From the NCBI GenBank assembly GCA_902464495.1, contig CABQJK010000037.1, positions 1 through 18,048 of the forward strand: DNA of 18,048 bases, given 5' to 3'. Source of the DNA: an uncultured Collinsella sp. GTDB lineage: Bacteria > Actinomycetota > Coriobacteriia > Coriobacteriales > Coriobacteriaceae. Shown piece after piece: positions 1 to 7,846 of the stretch; within the stretch, counting starts at the first letter, position 1; each line of letters starts with the position of its first letter. Position numbers and translations under genes: made by a program. Below the pieces are notes generated by a model. That model made no database searches, had not been told where the DNA came from, and saw nothing but the letters and a program-made list of their open reading frames with translations.

Positions 1-40
1 GTTTAGAACAGGCTTCTCGCTCGCAGCTAGGCGCAGTCGC

Positions 41-174
41 AAAAGTACAGGTTTTTATAGAGGGGTATGGAGATGTACCTACTAGCAGTACATTTTGCGT
101 AATCTGGGCAAACGCTGATTAATTGCTCGTATAATGTCGTCTGTCGAAAGATACAAAAACCTGTACCTTTTTGT
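41..174. repeat. Inverted-repeat cluster with -10-like box
   Basis: Three symmetric elements lie in this gene-free stretch. AAAAGTACAGGTTTTT (41-56) is nearly the reverse complement of 155-171, which differs by one extra C. ATGTAC (73-78) and GTACAT (88-93) form a second inverted repeat. The right copy also sits in its own symmetric site, ACAAAAA (153-159) and TTTTTGT (168-174) around an 8-bp centre. A perfect TATAAT is at 130-135 on the plus strand, without a convincing -35 box. No gene is visible in 1-278. The layout could be a regulated promoter for a short plus-strand RNA ending at the terminator at 183-207. This function is inference; only the repeats are seen. Confidence 0.4.
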
Positions 175-182
175 GCAACAAA

Positions 183-207
183 AAAAGCCGCTCAACCAGC
201 GGCTTTT
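183..207. terminator. Bidirectional intrinsic terminator
   Basis: The stem AAAAGCCGCT (183-192) pairs with AGCGGCTTTT (198-207) around a 5-nt loop. Read on the minus strand the stem is followed by seven T, which makes it a second terminator behind thrS. Read on the plus strand it is followed by a weaker T-rich stretch and could end a short transcript from the promoter-like box at 130-135. Confidence 0.7.
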
Positions 208-221
208 CTTATTTCGGCATG

Positions 222-256
222 AAAAAGGCGACCGCCCTTTGTGGACGGTCGCCTTT
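222..256 (-). terminator. thrS intrinsic terminator
   Basis: A 14-bp stem with one mismatch (224-237 with 243-256; core GGCGACCG / CGGTCGCC) has a 5-nt loop. On the minus strand it runs directly into a run of T (226-222). It starts 22 bp after the thrS stop codon, so it is the expected end of the thrS transcript. Confidence 0.85.
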
Positions 257-278
257 GTTAATTGTTGTGAAGCTTGCC

Positions 279-2042
<1,764 letters not shown>

Positions 2043-2069
2043 GGGTATGTTTTCTCCTCTCGGATGCCT

Positions 2070-2111
2070 GATGCAAGTGCGTGCGATGCGCTCGGCGTTT
2101 TAACTTGCATC
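2070..2111. repeat. Inverted repeat at the thrS transcription start
   Basis: GATGCAAGT (2070-2078) and ACTTGCATC (2103-2111) are perfect inverted 9-bp arms separated by 24 bp. The right arm lies directly next to the predicted -10 box, between it and the expected transcription start. The position suits a protein-binding operator; a full RNA hairpin would require transcription to begin unusually early. No T-box signature is seen. Confidence 0.4.
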
Positions 2112-2139
2112 ATTATAGGCAGGTTGCCTTGGTATACAA
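2112..2139 (-). promoter_or_regulatory. thrS promoter
   Basis: On the minus strand, TTGTAT (2139-2134) is followed after 16 bp by a perfect TATAAT (2117-2112). This predicts transcription starting near 2105, about 60 nt before the thrS ATG. It fits a housekeeping sigma factor promoter and lies just after the hairpin that follows the zinc-ribbon gene. Confidence 0.65.
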
Positions 2140-2140
2140 G

Positions 2141-2171
2141 CGCCCGCCGCACCTTAATGGCACGGCGGGCG
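2141..2171. terminator. GC-rich hairpin after zinc-ribbon gene
   Basis: CGCCCGCCGCACC (2141-2153) pairs with GGCACGGCGGGCG (2159-2171) around a 5-nt loop, with two wobble positions. It lies between the zinc-ribbon gene stop and the thrS promoter. On the minus strand it lacks a real T run; on the plus strand it is followed by ATTTT. It is probably the end of the zinc-ribbon transcript, but a weak one by sequence. Confidence 0.5.
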
Positions 2172-2257
2172 ATTTTCTACGCATGCTTCATCGCGTGGGG
2201 GCGGGGCTGCGGGGCGCGCGGCGCTCGTGGCTTGCGGCCGGCCCGGCAATGGATGCG

Positions 2258-2689
2258 TTACTGGATGCGAGTTCGGCAGTAGGGGCAGACCTTCCAGTGC
2301 GCATCGAGCGGGCGATGGCAGCTGGGGCAGACGTTGCGAACCTGGGTATCGCACACCGGGCAGACGACGAAGTCCTTCTCGATGGGCGCGCCGCACTGCG
2401 GGCAGGTGCCGTACTGGGCAAGCTGACGCTCGCGCAGAGCCATGTCCAGCTCCTGCTCCTCGCGGTCGGATGCGTAGGAGTGCGGACGCAGGACCAGGTA
2501 GGCAATGAGGCCCACAAACGGGATGAGGGCGATGATGCCCCATGCCACGTAGGCGCTGGCGCCGCGGCGGCGGGCGTCGATGAACACATAGACGACCGAC
2601 AGCACATACAGGGCGATGATAAAGCCAACGAAGGCATAGACGACGCCCATAAGCTGCGGCGACATGAGCTCGGAGATGTACTTGGACAT
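2258..2689 (-). CDS. Membrane protein with two C-terminal zinc ribbons
   Basis: A 143-aa protein, with the start set at ATG 2689, where AAAGG lies 8 bp upstream. A GTG 45 bp further out (2734) is in frame but has no better ribosome site. Two hydrophobic helices are visible, at about residues 12-37 and 47-68; the second (WGIIALIPFVGLIAYLVLRP) resembles the PLDc_N-type membrane segment. A short charged linker follows, then two treble CxxC zinc ribbons: C96/C99/C110/C113 and C121/C124/C135/C138. The soluble ribbons probably face the cytoplasm. The function is unknown; such proteins are usually annotated as zinc-ribbon domain proteins. It reads away from the glp-like operon and sits upstream of thrS. 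Confidence 0.85.
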   Translation of the reverse strand: MSKYISELMSPQLMGVVYAFVGFIIALYVLSVVYVFIDARRRGASAYVAWGIIALIPFVGLIAYLVLRPHSYASDREEQELDMALRERQLAQYGTCPQCGAPIEKDFVVCPVCDTQVRNVCPSCHRPLDAHWKVCPYCRTRIQ

Positions 2690-2789
2690 TACGGGTACCT
2701 TTCGGAATAATAACAGTCCGGTCAAGTTTACCACGGGGTTTGTTTATATGGGACCACGGCTAGGGGCGGGGCTGGTGCGGACACAAACA

Positions 2790-3004
2790 TCTCAATCTGT
2801 AACAGGTGGGAGCGGGATCAGGATCTAGATGTTACAGATCGAGACACAGGGATCCCTCCCCGACTTCAATCTCGATCTGTAACATCTTGGGCCCCAAAAC
2901 CCCTCTTACTGTTACAGATCGAGACATTCAAAATCCGCCGGAAGGTTTGTCTTGATCTGTAACATCTAGAACCCAAATCCTCGTCTAACTGTTACAGGTC
3001 GAGA
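2790..3004. repeat. Six-site alternating repeat array, exact 40-bp period
   Basis: The 485-bp gap 2690-3174 has no gene. It contains six copies of a 15-bp site starting at 2790, 2830, 2870, 2910, 2950 and 2990. Odd copies read like TCTCGATCTGTAACA, and even copies are its reverse complement, TGTTACAGATCGAGA. Every spacer is exactly 25 bp. Copies 2, 3 and 4 match the consensus perfectly; copies 1 and 5 have one change each and copy 6 has one. The spacers inside the three converging pairs resemble each other: 2885-2909 and 2965-2989 share 16 of 25 positions, and 2805-2829 resembles them as reverse complement. The linkers between pairs do not. It may be an operator array or three tandem 55-bp hairpin elements. 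Confidence 0.9.
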
Positions 3005-3129
3005 CAAACGGTTGCCGTAGCTGTCAGCAGACGAGCTTGTCGACGTTGCCGGGTCTCCCCTCGCCTGCCGTTGGCGGATGTTGCGGGGCTGTTCGCCGCA
3101 TTACCGCCGCACTGGGGGTGCGCGCGCCG

Positions 3130-3157
3130 TAGGATAGTCCTATTGACGGCCTGTCAA
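3130..3157. promoter_or_regulatory. Two adjacent palindromes before the glp-like operon
   Basis: TAGGATAGTCCTA (3130-3142; arms TAGGA and TCCTA) directly abuts TTGACGGCCTGTCAA (3143-3157; arms TTGAC and GTCAA). They end 17 bp before the GTG start and just before the GGGAGG ribosome site (3165-3170). Their place suggests an operator or promoter overlap controlling the operon. No clean -35/-10 pair is seen. Confidence 0.4.
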
Positions 3158-3174
3158 CTCGTCTGGGAGGCACT

Positions 3175-4638
3175 GTGACAGAAACGTTTGATATCGCGAT
3201 TGTGGGCGCGGGCATCACCGGATGCGCCATCGCGCGGCAGCTCGCGCGCTACGATCTTTCCATTTGCGTGGTCGAGGCGGCCAATGATATCGCGCTGGGC
3301 GCATCGAAGGCCAACGGCGGCCTGGTGCACGCCGGCTACGACCCGGCGCCGGGTACGGTAAAGGCGCAGGTCAACGCCCGCGGCTGCGAACTCTACGGGA
3401 CGTGGGCGCAGGAGCTGGGATTTTTGTTCCGTCGCACCGGGTCGATGGTGCTGGGCTTTAACGACGAGGACCGCGCGCATCTGGAGCAGCTGCGCCAGAA
3501 CGGCCTGGCCAACGGCGTGCCCGAGCTGTCGATCATTGGGCCCGAGCGCATCCACGAGCTTGAGCCGTGCGCCAGTGCCGATGCCACGTGCGCGCTGTGG
3601 TGCCCCTCGACCGGTTTTGTCGACCCCTTTGAGGTCGCCATCGCCGCGCTGGAGAACGCTGTGGCTAACGGGGCGACGTTTATGCGGTCCGCGCCGGTGA
3701 AGGCGATTGAGGTTGCTGGCGGCGAGGCTGCCAACGGTGCTGCACGCTTTACGTTGGTGACGCCCGCCGGCGACGTGCGCTGCCGCTATTTAATCAACGC
3801 CGCGGGCAACGGCGCCGCGGACATCTCGCACATGGCGGGTGCCGAGGAGTTCCAGATGGTCTGGCGCCAGGGCAACATCGTGGTGCTGGACAAGGAGCCG
3901 CGCGCGCTGATGCCGCTCTACCCCGTGCCGACGCCGGTGTCGAAGGGCGTTATCGTGACGGGCACCGTGCATGGCAACACCGTGATCACCGCCACGGCTG
4001 CTGTGCGCGAGCCAGGCGACACGCAGACCTATGCGAGCGATGTGAACGCGCTGCTGACCGGCGCGCGCAAGCTGGTGCCCGACCTGGACACGCGCCGCGT
4101 GGTGCGCGCGTTTGCCGGCGGGCGCCCGGTCATTCAGGGAACGAACGACTTCTCTATTGGACAGTCGGCCGTGGTGCCGGGGCTGTTCCAGGCGGCGGGC
4201 ATTCAGTCGCCGGGCGTGGCAAGCGCGCCGGCCATTGCCGAGCGCATGGAGCTTGTGATGCGTGAGGCGGGCGTGGAGCTGCACGAGCGGGCGGACTGGA
4301 ACCCAATTCGCCGCGCGCCGGACGACTTTGACCGCGCACCGCTGGCGCGCAAGGAGGAGCTGATCGAGTCCGATCCCGCGTGGGGACAGATCGTCTGCCG
4401 CTGCGAGACGGTGCCCGAAGCCGAGATCGTGGCCGCGATCCGACGCCAGCCGGGTGCGGTTTCGGTCGAGGGCGTCAAACGCCGCTGCCGTGCGGGTATG
4501 GGTCGGTGCCAGAGCGGTTTTTGCCAGAGCCGTGTGGTGGCGATTCTTGCCCGAGAGCTGGACTGCGACCCCAGCGAGGTATTACTGGAGGACGCCGGAT
4601 CTTGGCTGGTTGAGGGACCGCTGAAGGGGGTGCGTTAG
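3175..4638 (+). CDS. GlpA-like FAD-dependent dehydrogenase with BFD-like [2Fe-2S] domain
   Basis: A 487-aa protein starting at GTG with GGGAGG close upstream. The N-terminus has the FAD Rossmann motif GAGITG (about residues 11-16) and the DAO fold of glycerol-3-phosphate dehydrogenase-type flavoproteins. The C-terminus has a bacterioferritin-associated-ferredoxin-like domain: C408-x-C410, then C445-x4-C450 within GMGRCQSGFC, probably binding [2Fe-2S]; C438 is an extra cysteine. Known relatives occur next to a second FAD oxidoreductase and a DUF1667 protein, as here, and are often annotated as anaerobic glycerol-3-phosphate dehydrogenase. Inferred role: oxidation of glycerol 3-phosphate or a related hydroxy acid, passing electrons to its partners. 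No glycerol kinase or facilitator gene lies nearby, so the substrate is not proven. Confidence 0.88.
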   Translation: MTETFDIAIVGAGITGCAIARQLARYDLSICVVEAANDIALGASKANGGLVHAGYDPAPGTVKAQVNARGCELYGTWAQELGFLFRRTGSMVLGFNDEDRAHLEQLRQNGLANGVPELSIIGPERIHELEPCASADATCALWCPSTGFVDPFEVAIAALENAVANGATFMRSAPVKAIEVAGGEAANGAARFTLVTPAGDVRCRYLINAAGNGAADISHMAGAEEFQMVWRQGNIVVLDKEPRALMPLYPVPTPVSKGVIVTGTVHGNTVITATAAVREPGDTQTYASDVNALLTGARKLVPDLDTRRVVRAFAGGRPVIQGTNDFSIGQSAVVPGLFQAAGIQSPGVASAPAIAERMELVMREAGVELHERADWNPIRRAPDDFDRAPLARKEELIESDPAWGQIVCRCETVPEAEIVAAIRRQPGAVSVEGVKRRCRAGMGRCQSGFCQSRVVAILARELDCDPSEVLLEDAGSWLVEGPLKGVR

Positions 4639-4639
4639 G

Positions 4640-5986
4640 ATGGCGAAATTCAAATCGAGCGCGATTTATTGCGGCGTCGTAGAAGCCGTACAAACGCAAG
4701 CCTTCGACGTGGTCGTTATCGGCGGCGGCCCCGCCGGCATGGCGGCCGCGCTGGCCGCGCATAAGGCCGGAGCGCGCGTGGCCATCGTGGAGCGCGAGCA
4801 GCACCTGGGCGGCATCCTCCGCCAATGCATCCACCCCGGCTTTGGCCTGTCGCACTTTAAACAGGAGCTCACCGGTCCCGAGTACGCGCAGCGCTTTATC
4901 GACCAGGTGCACGCAACCGACACTGCGCTGTTCCTGAACAGCATGGTGATTGGGATTGATTCAGGCGAGCCTGCGGAAGACACCGCGGTCCACACCGTCA
5001 CGCTCATGAGCCCCACCGGCATGCTGCAGCTCACCGGACGGGCGGTTGTCCTTGCCATGGGGTGCCGCGAGCGCACCCGCAGCGAGATCAAAATTCCCGG
5101 CAGCCGACCCGCCGGCGTGTTTACGGCCGGCTTGGCGCAGCGATACATCAATATCGAAAACCTCAAGCCCGGCTCGCGCGCCGTCATTTTGGGCTCGGGC
5201 GATATCGGGCTGATCATGGCGCGCCGCTGCACCCTCGAGGGGATTTCGGTCGAGGGCGTGTACGAGCTCATGCCGTACGCCAACGGCCTGCGCCGCAATG
5301 TGAAAAATTGTCTGGACGACTTTGGCATTCCGCTGCATCTGTCTACCACGGTCACGCGCGTGATCGGGCACGACCGCGTGGAGGCCGTCGAGGTAAGTCA
5401 GGTCGATGAGCACCTGACACCCATTCCGGGAACCGAGCGCATCGTTTCGTGCGACACACTGCTGCTCTCGGTGGGCCTGATTCCCGAGAACGAGCTTTCG
5501 GTTGCCGCGGGCGTTGAGCTTGACCAGCACACGCGCGGCGCCGTAGTTGACCAGAGCCTCCAGACAGGCGTGCCGGGCATCTTTGCCTGTGGCAACGTGC
5601 TGCACGTGCACGACCTGGCCGACAACGTGACGACCGAGTCCGAGAGGGCTGGCGCAGCTGCAGCGGCGTATGCGCTGGGGACCGCCGCGGGCGCCGTTCC
5701 GGACTGCGAGCTCACGGTCTCCCCTGCCGGCATTGCGGGATACGCACTGCCGGGACGCATTACGGCCGTGGCGCTCACCAAGCTCAACTTCCGCGTGCGC
5801 CGACCAGTCGACGCCGCCCGCGTGCGCATTCTGGCAGGCGACGAAGAACTGTTCGCCGGCAAGGTCCGCCCGTTTAAACCGAGTGTTATGGAAAGCTTCC
5901 CACTGCCGGCAAAGGTCATCAAGCAGGCGCTCGACCTGGGTGCCAGCGAGATTGTTCTATCCGTCGATTCCATCGAGGAGGCATAA
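4640..5986 (+). CDS. FAD/NAD(P)-dependent oxidoreductase, partner of the GlpA-like protein
   Basis: A 448-aa pyridine-nucleotide-disulfide-oxidoreductase-type flavoprotein. It has an FAD-binding GGGPAG at residues 28-33, a conserved RQCIHPGFG segment, a second dinucleotide-binding motif GSGDIG in the middle and the C-terminal FAD motif GIFACGN. No redox-active CxxC of true thioredoxin reductase is seen. It starts one base after the stop of the previous gene, with a purine-rich stretch just upstream, so translation is probably coupled. The roughly 20-residue N-terminal extension has no alternative start before the Rossmann motif. It probably transfers electrons between the first gene product and NAD(P) or another carrier; the exact acceptor is unknown. 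Confidence 0.88.
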   Translation: MAKFKSSAIYCGVVEAVQTQAFDVVVIGGGPAGMAAALAAHKAGARVAIVEREQHLGGILRQCIHPGFGLSHFKQELTGPEYAQRFIDQVHATDTALFLNSMVIGIDSGEPAEDTAVHTVTLMSPTGMLQLTGRAVVLAMGCRERTRSEIKIPGSRPAGVFTAGLAQRYINIENLKPGSRAVILGSGDIGLIMARRCTLEGISVEGVYELMPYANGLRRNVKNCLDDFGIPLHLSTTVTRVIGHDRVEAVEVSQVDEHLTPIPGTERIVSCDTLLLSVGLIPENELSVAAGVELDQHTRGAVVDQSLQTGVPGIFACGNVLHVHDLADNVTTESERAGAAAAAYALGTAAGAVPDCELTVSPAGIAGYALPGRITAVALTKLNFRVRRPVDAARVRILAGDEELFAGKVRPFKPSVMESFPLPAKVIKQALDLGASEIVLSVDSIEEA

Positions 5987-5989
5987 ACT

Positions 5990-6388
5990 ATGAGCGATAA
6001 CGTGGTCGAAACGCTGCAGTTCAACTGCACCACCTGCCCATCCGAGTGCCTTCTGACCGTAGAGGTGGAGCGCGACGCCAACGGTGCCGTAGCAGCGGTG
6101 CGCTCCGTGACCGGCAACAGCTGCCCGCGCGGCGATAAGTTCGCACATCAGGAGCTCACCTGCCCCATGCGCGTGCTCACCACGACCGTGGCCGTCGCCG
6201 GCGGCGACGAAGCTCTGCTGCCCGTGCGCACGGCTGAGGCCATCCCGCTCGAACTCCACGCCCAGGCGATGACCCTCATCCGAGACCTAGTCGTCAACGC
6301 CCCCATCCGCATGGGCGACGTCGCGCTGGAGAATCTCCTAGACACCAACATCAACCTAATCGCCAGCATGGACATCGACCCCGCCTAA
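5990..6388 (+). CDS. DUF1667 cysteine-motif protein
   Basis: A 132-aa protein matching the DUF1667 family by pattern: C13-x2-C16-P-x2-C20 near the N-terminus, then a CPRGDKFAHQE stretch with C45, and C58. The cysteines suggest a metal or iron-sulfur site, but this is inferred. It starts 3 bp after the previous stop, with GAGGAGG inside the end of that gene as its ribosome site, so it is the third member of the operon. The family regularly accompanies the same two oxidoreductases and probably serves as a small subunit or electron carrier of that complex. The stop codon lies at the foot of the operon terminator. Confidence 0.85.
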   Translation: MSDNVVETLQFNCTTCPSECLLTVEVERDANGAVAAVRSVTGNSCPRGDKFAHQELTCPMRVLTTTVAVAGGDEALLPVRTAEAIPLELHAQAMTLIRDLVVNAPIRMGDVALENLLDTNINLIASMDIDPA

Positions 6389-6426
6389 GCAGCTAATTTA
6401 GGACGGGGCTCTTTTAGCTGCTTTTG
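6387..6426 (+). terminator. Terminator of the glp-like operon
   Basis: AAGCAGCTAA (6387-6396) pairs perfectly with TTAGCTGCTT (6414-6423) around a 17-nt loop, and the T run extends to 6425. The left arm includes the last bases of the DUF1667 stop codon. Confidence 0.7.
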
Positions 6427-6427
6427 C

Positions 6428-6477
6428 AAGGAGTGTCCCCAGGTGCCGGCATAAAAGGAACGTCCCTATGTGCCGGG
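6428..6477 (+). repeat. Two imperfect 23-bp direct repeats
   Basis: Positions 6428-6450 and 6455-6477 agree at 18 of 23 bases, with shared cores AAGGA, GTCCC and GTGCCGG; the period is 27 bp. They lie between the operon terminator and the ribosome site of the aminopeptidase gene, so they may be part of its promoter or be a dispersed intergenic repeat. A related GTCCCTTTGCCGCAT string occurs after the gene, at 7626-7640. Confidence 0.55.
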
Positions 6478-6517
6478 CTTGGGATACCATGGTGGCAGCC
6501 TAGCGAAAGGATGTTTC

Positions 6518-7606
6518 ATGGCACATGTCGATGACCAGCGTGTGGCACGCGTGCTCGATGCGCTCGAGGCCCAGCACCCCGGCGCACAGCTGCTCGTAAA
6601 CGACCCGTGGTCAATCTATTACCTGACCGGCTTTTATGCCGATATGTTCGAGCGTTTTTGCGGCGTGCTGCTCGCGCGCAATGCCGAGCCGGTAATCCTA
6701 GTCAACGCCCTGCACCAGCTGCCGGAATACGACAATGCCCGCGTTGCCTACCACACCGATACCGATATCGTGACCGATGCCATCGCGCGCGAGGTCGATC
6801 CGATCAAGCCGCTTGGCATCGACACCGTCATGCGCTCCGGCTTTTTGATGCCGCTCATGGAGCGCCACGCCGCGAGCGAGTTCTTCCTGGGTGACTTTGC
6901 CGTCACCGCAGCACGCGCCCACAAGGACGAAGTCGAGCAAGAGCTCATGCGCGCGTCCTCGGCCGCTAACGACGCTGTGATGGCCGACGCCATCACGCTC
7001 GTCCACGAAGGTGTGACGGAGCGCGAAATTGCTGACCAGATGCTCGGCCTGTACCGCAAGCACGGCTGCGAGGGCTTTAGCTTTCCGCCCATCGTGAGCT
7101 TTGGCGCCAACGCCGGCGACCCGCATCATGAACCCGACGATACCGTGCTCAAGCGCGGCGACGTGGTGCTGTTCGACATTGGCGGACGCCATCGCAACTA
7201 CTGCTCGGACATGACGCGCACGTTCTTTTGGGGTGAGCCGGACGAGGAAACCGTACGCATCTACGACATCGTGCGCCGCGCCAACGAAGCCGCCGAGGGG
7301 CTCATCGCACCGGGCGTTCGCATGTGCGACCTGGACCGCGCCGCACGCGATGTGATCGAGGACGCAGGCTATGGGCAGTACTTTACGCACCGCTTGGGAC
7401 ACTCGATCGGCCTGCAGGACCACGAGCCGGGCGACGTCTCGCTCGTCAACGAGCAGGTTGTCGAGCCGGGCATGACCTTCTCCATCGAGCCGGGCATCTA
7501 TCTCCCCGGCCGCACCGGCGTCCGCATCGAGGACCTGGCCCTGGTGACCGAGTCCGGCGTCGAGATTCTCAACGCCTACCCCCACGATCCGGTCCGCCTA
7601 GACTAG
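6518..7606 (+). CDS. M24-family Xaa-Pro aminopeptidase
   Basis: A 362-aa cytoplasmic metallopeptidase that removes an N-terminal residue before proline, or cleaves Xaa-Pro dipeptides. The start chosen is ATG 6518, with GAAAGGA 6 bp upstream; an in-frame GTG at 6470 lacks such a site and overlaps a repeat. The N-terminal half is a creatinase-like domain. The C-terminal pita-bread domain has all five metal ligands: D220 (LFDIGG), D231 (CSDMTRT), H295 (RLGHSIG), E324 (SIEPGIY) and E338 (RIEDLAL), which normally bind two metal ions. The length fits the short PepP/PepQ-like enzymes of Gram-positive bacteria; sequence alone does not separate aminopeptidase P from prolidase. It stands alone between the operon terminator and a convergent gene. 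Confidence 0.93.
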   Translation: MAHVDDQRVARVLDALEAQHPGAQLLVNDPWSIYYLTGFYADMFERFCGVLLARNAEPVILVNALHQLPEYDNARVAYHTDTDIVTDAIAREVDPIKPLGIDTVMRSGFLMPLMERHAASEFFLGDFAVTAARAHKDEVEQELMRASSAANDAVMADAITLVHEGVTEREIADQMLGLYRKHGCEGFSFPPIVSFGANAGDPHHEPDDTVLKRGDVVLFDIGGRHRNYCSDMTRTFFWGEPDEETVRIYDIVRRANEAAEGLIAPGVRMCDLDRAARDVIEDAGYGQYFTHRLGHSIGLQDHEPGDVSLVNEQVVEPGMTFSIEPGIYLPGRTGVRIEDLALVTESGVEILNAYPHDPVRLD

Positions 7607-7609
7607 GCA

Positions 7610-7640
7610 ATGCGGCAAAGGGGCTGTCCCTTTGCCGCAT
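7610..7640. repeat. Perfect 13-bp inverted repeat after the aminopeptidase gene
   Basis: ATGCGGCAAAGGG (7610-7622) and CCCTTTGCCGCAT (7628-7640) flank a 5-nt centre. It starts 3 bp after the stop codon and could end transcription, but no T run follows on either strand. The sequence is related to the GTCCC...GTGCCGG repeats at 6428-6477, so it is probably a dispersed intergenic repeat that may double as an mRNA-end hairpin. Confidence 0.6.
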
Positions 7641-7655
7641 CCTGCCAACGATTCA

Positions 7656-7813
7656 CCACGAAAGCGGGCTATCTACTACGTTTAACCCGCATGGGTCGAC
7701 CATGCGAGTCTTTTTTAAAAAATGGCAAGCCTTCTACCTGCGGTTTTTATTTCGCAATTCTCGACGTGGTCGAGGGCAGTCGATTAAACGTAGTAGATAG
7801 GCCCATTTCGTGG
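7656..7813. repeat. 158-bp nested inverted-repeat element
   Basis: Terminal arms of 30 bp (7656-7685 and 7784-7813) are inverted copies: CCACGAAA outside and a perfect 17-bp block CTATCTACTACGTTTAA inside, with a small mismatched section between. Inside lie further hairpins: CGCATGG / CCATGCG (7688-7706), TAAAAA / TTTTTA (7716-7721 and 7744-7749) and CTCGAC / GTCGAG (7760-7774). No credible gene is present and no target-site duplication is obvious. It lies in the convergent gap between the aminopeptidase and folC. It resembles either a small non-autonomous mobile element or a multi-branched structured RNA. Confidence 0.7.
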
Positions 7814-7846
7814 CGAGCAGCCCAAATTAGCTGCCCCTCGAGTGGG

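Noticed and set aside
2790..3004. CRISPR array
   Set aside because: The repeats are only 15 bp, alternate in orientation, some spacers resemble each other, and no cas genes are present.
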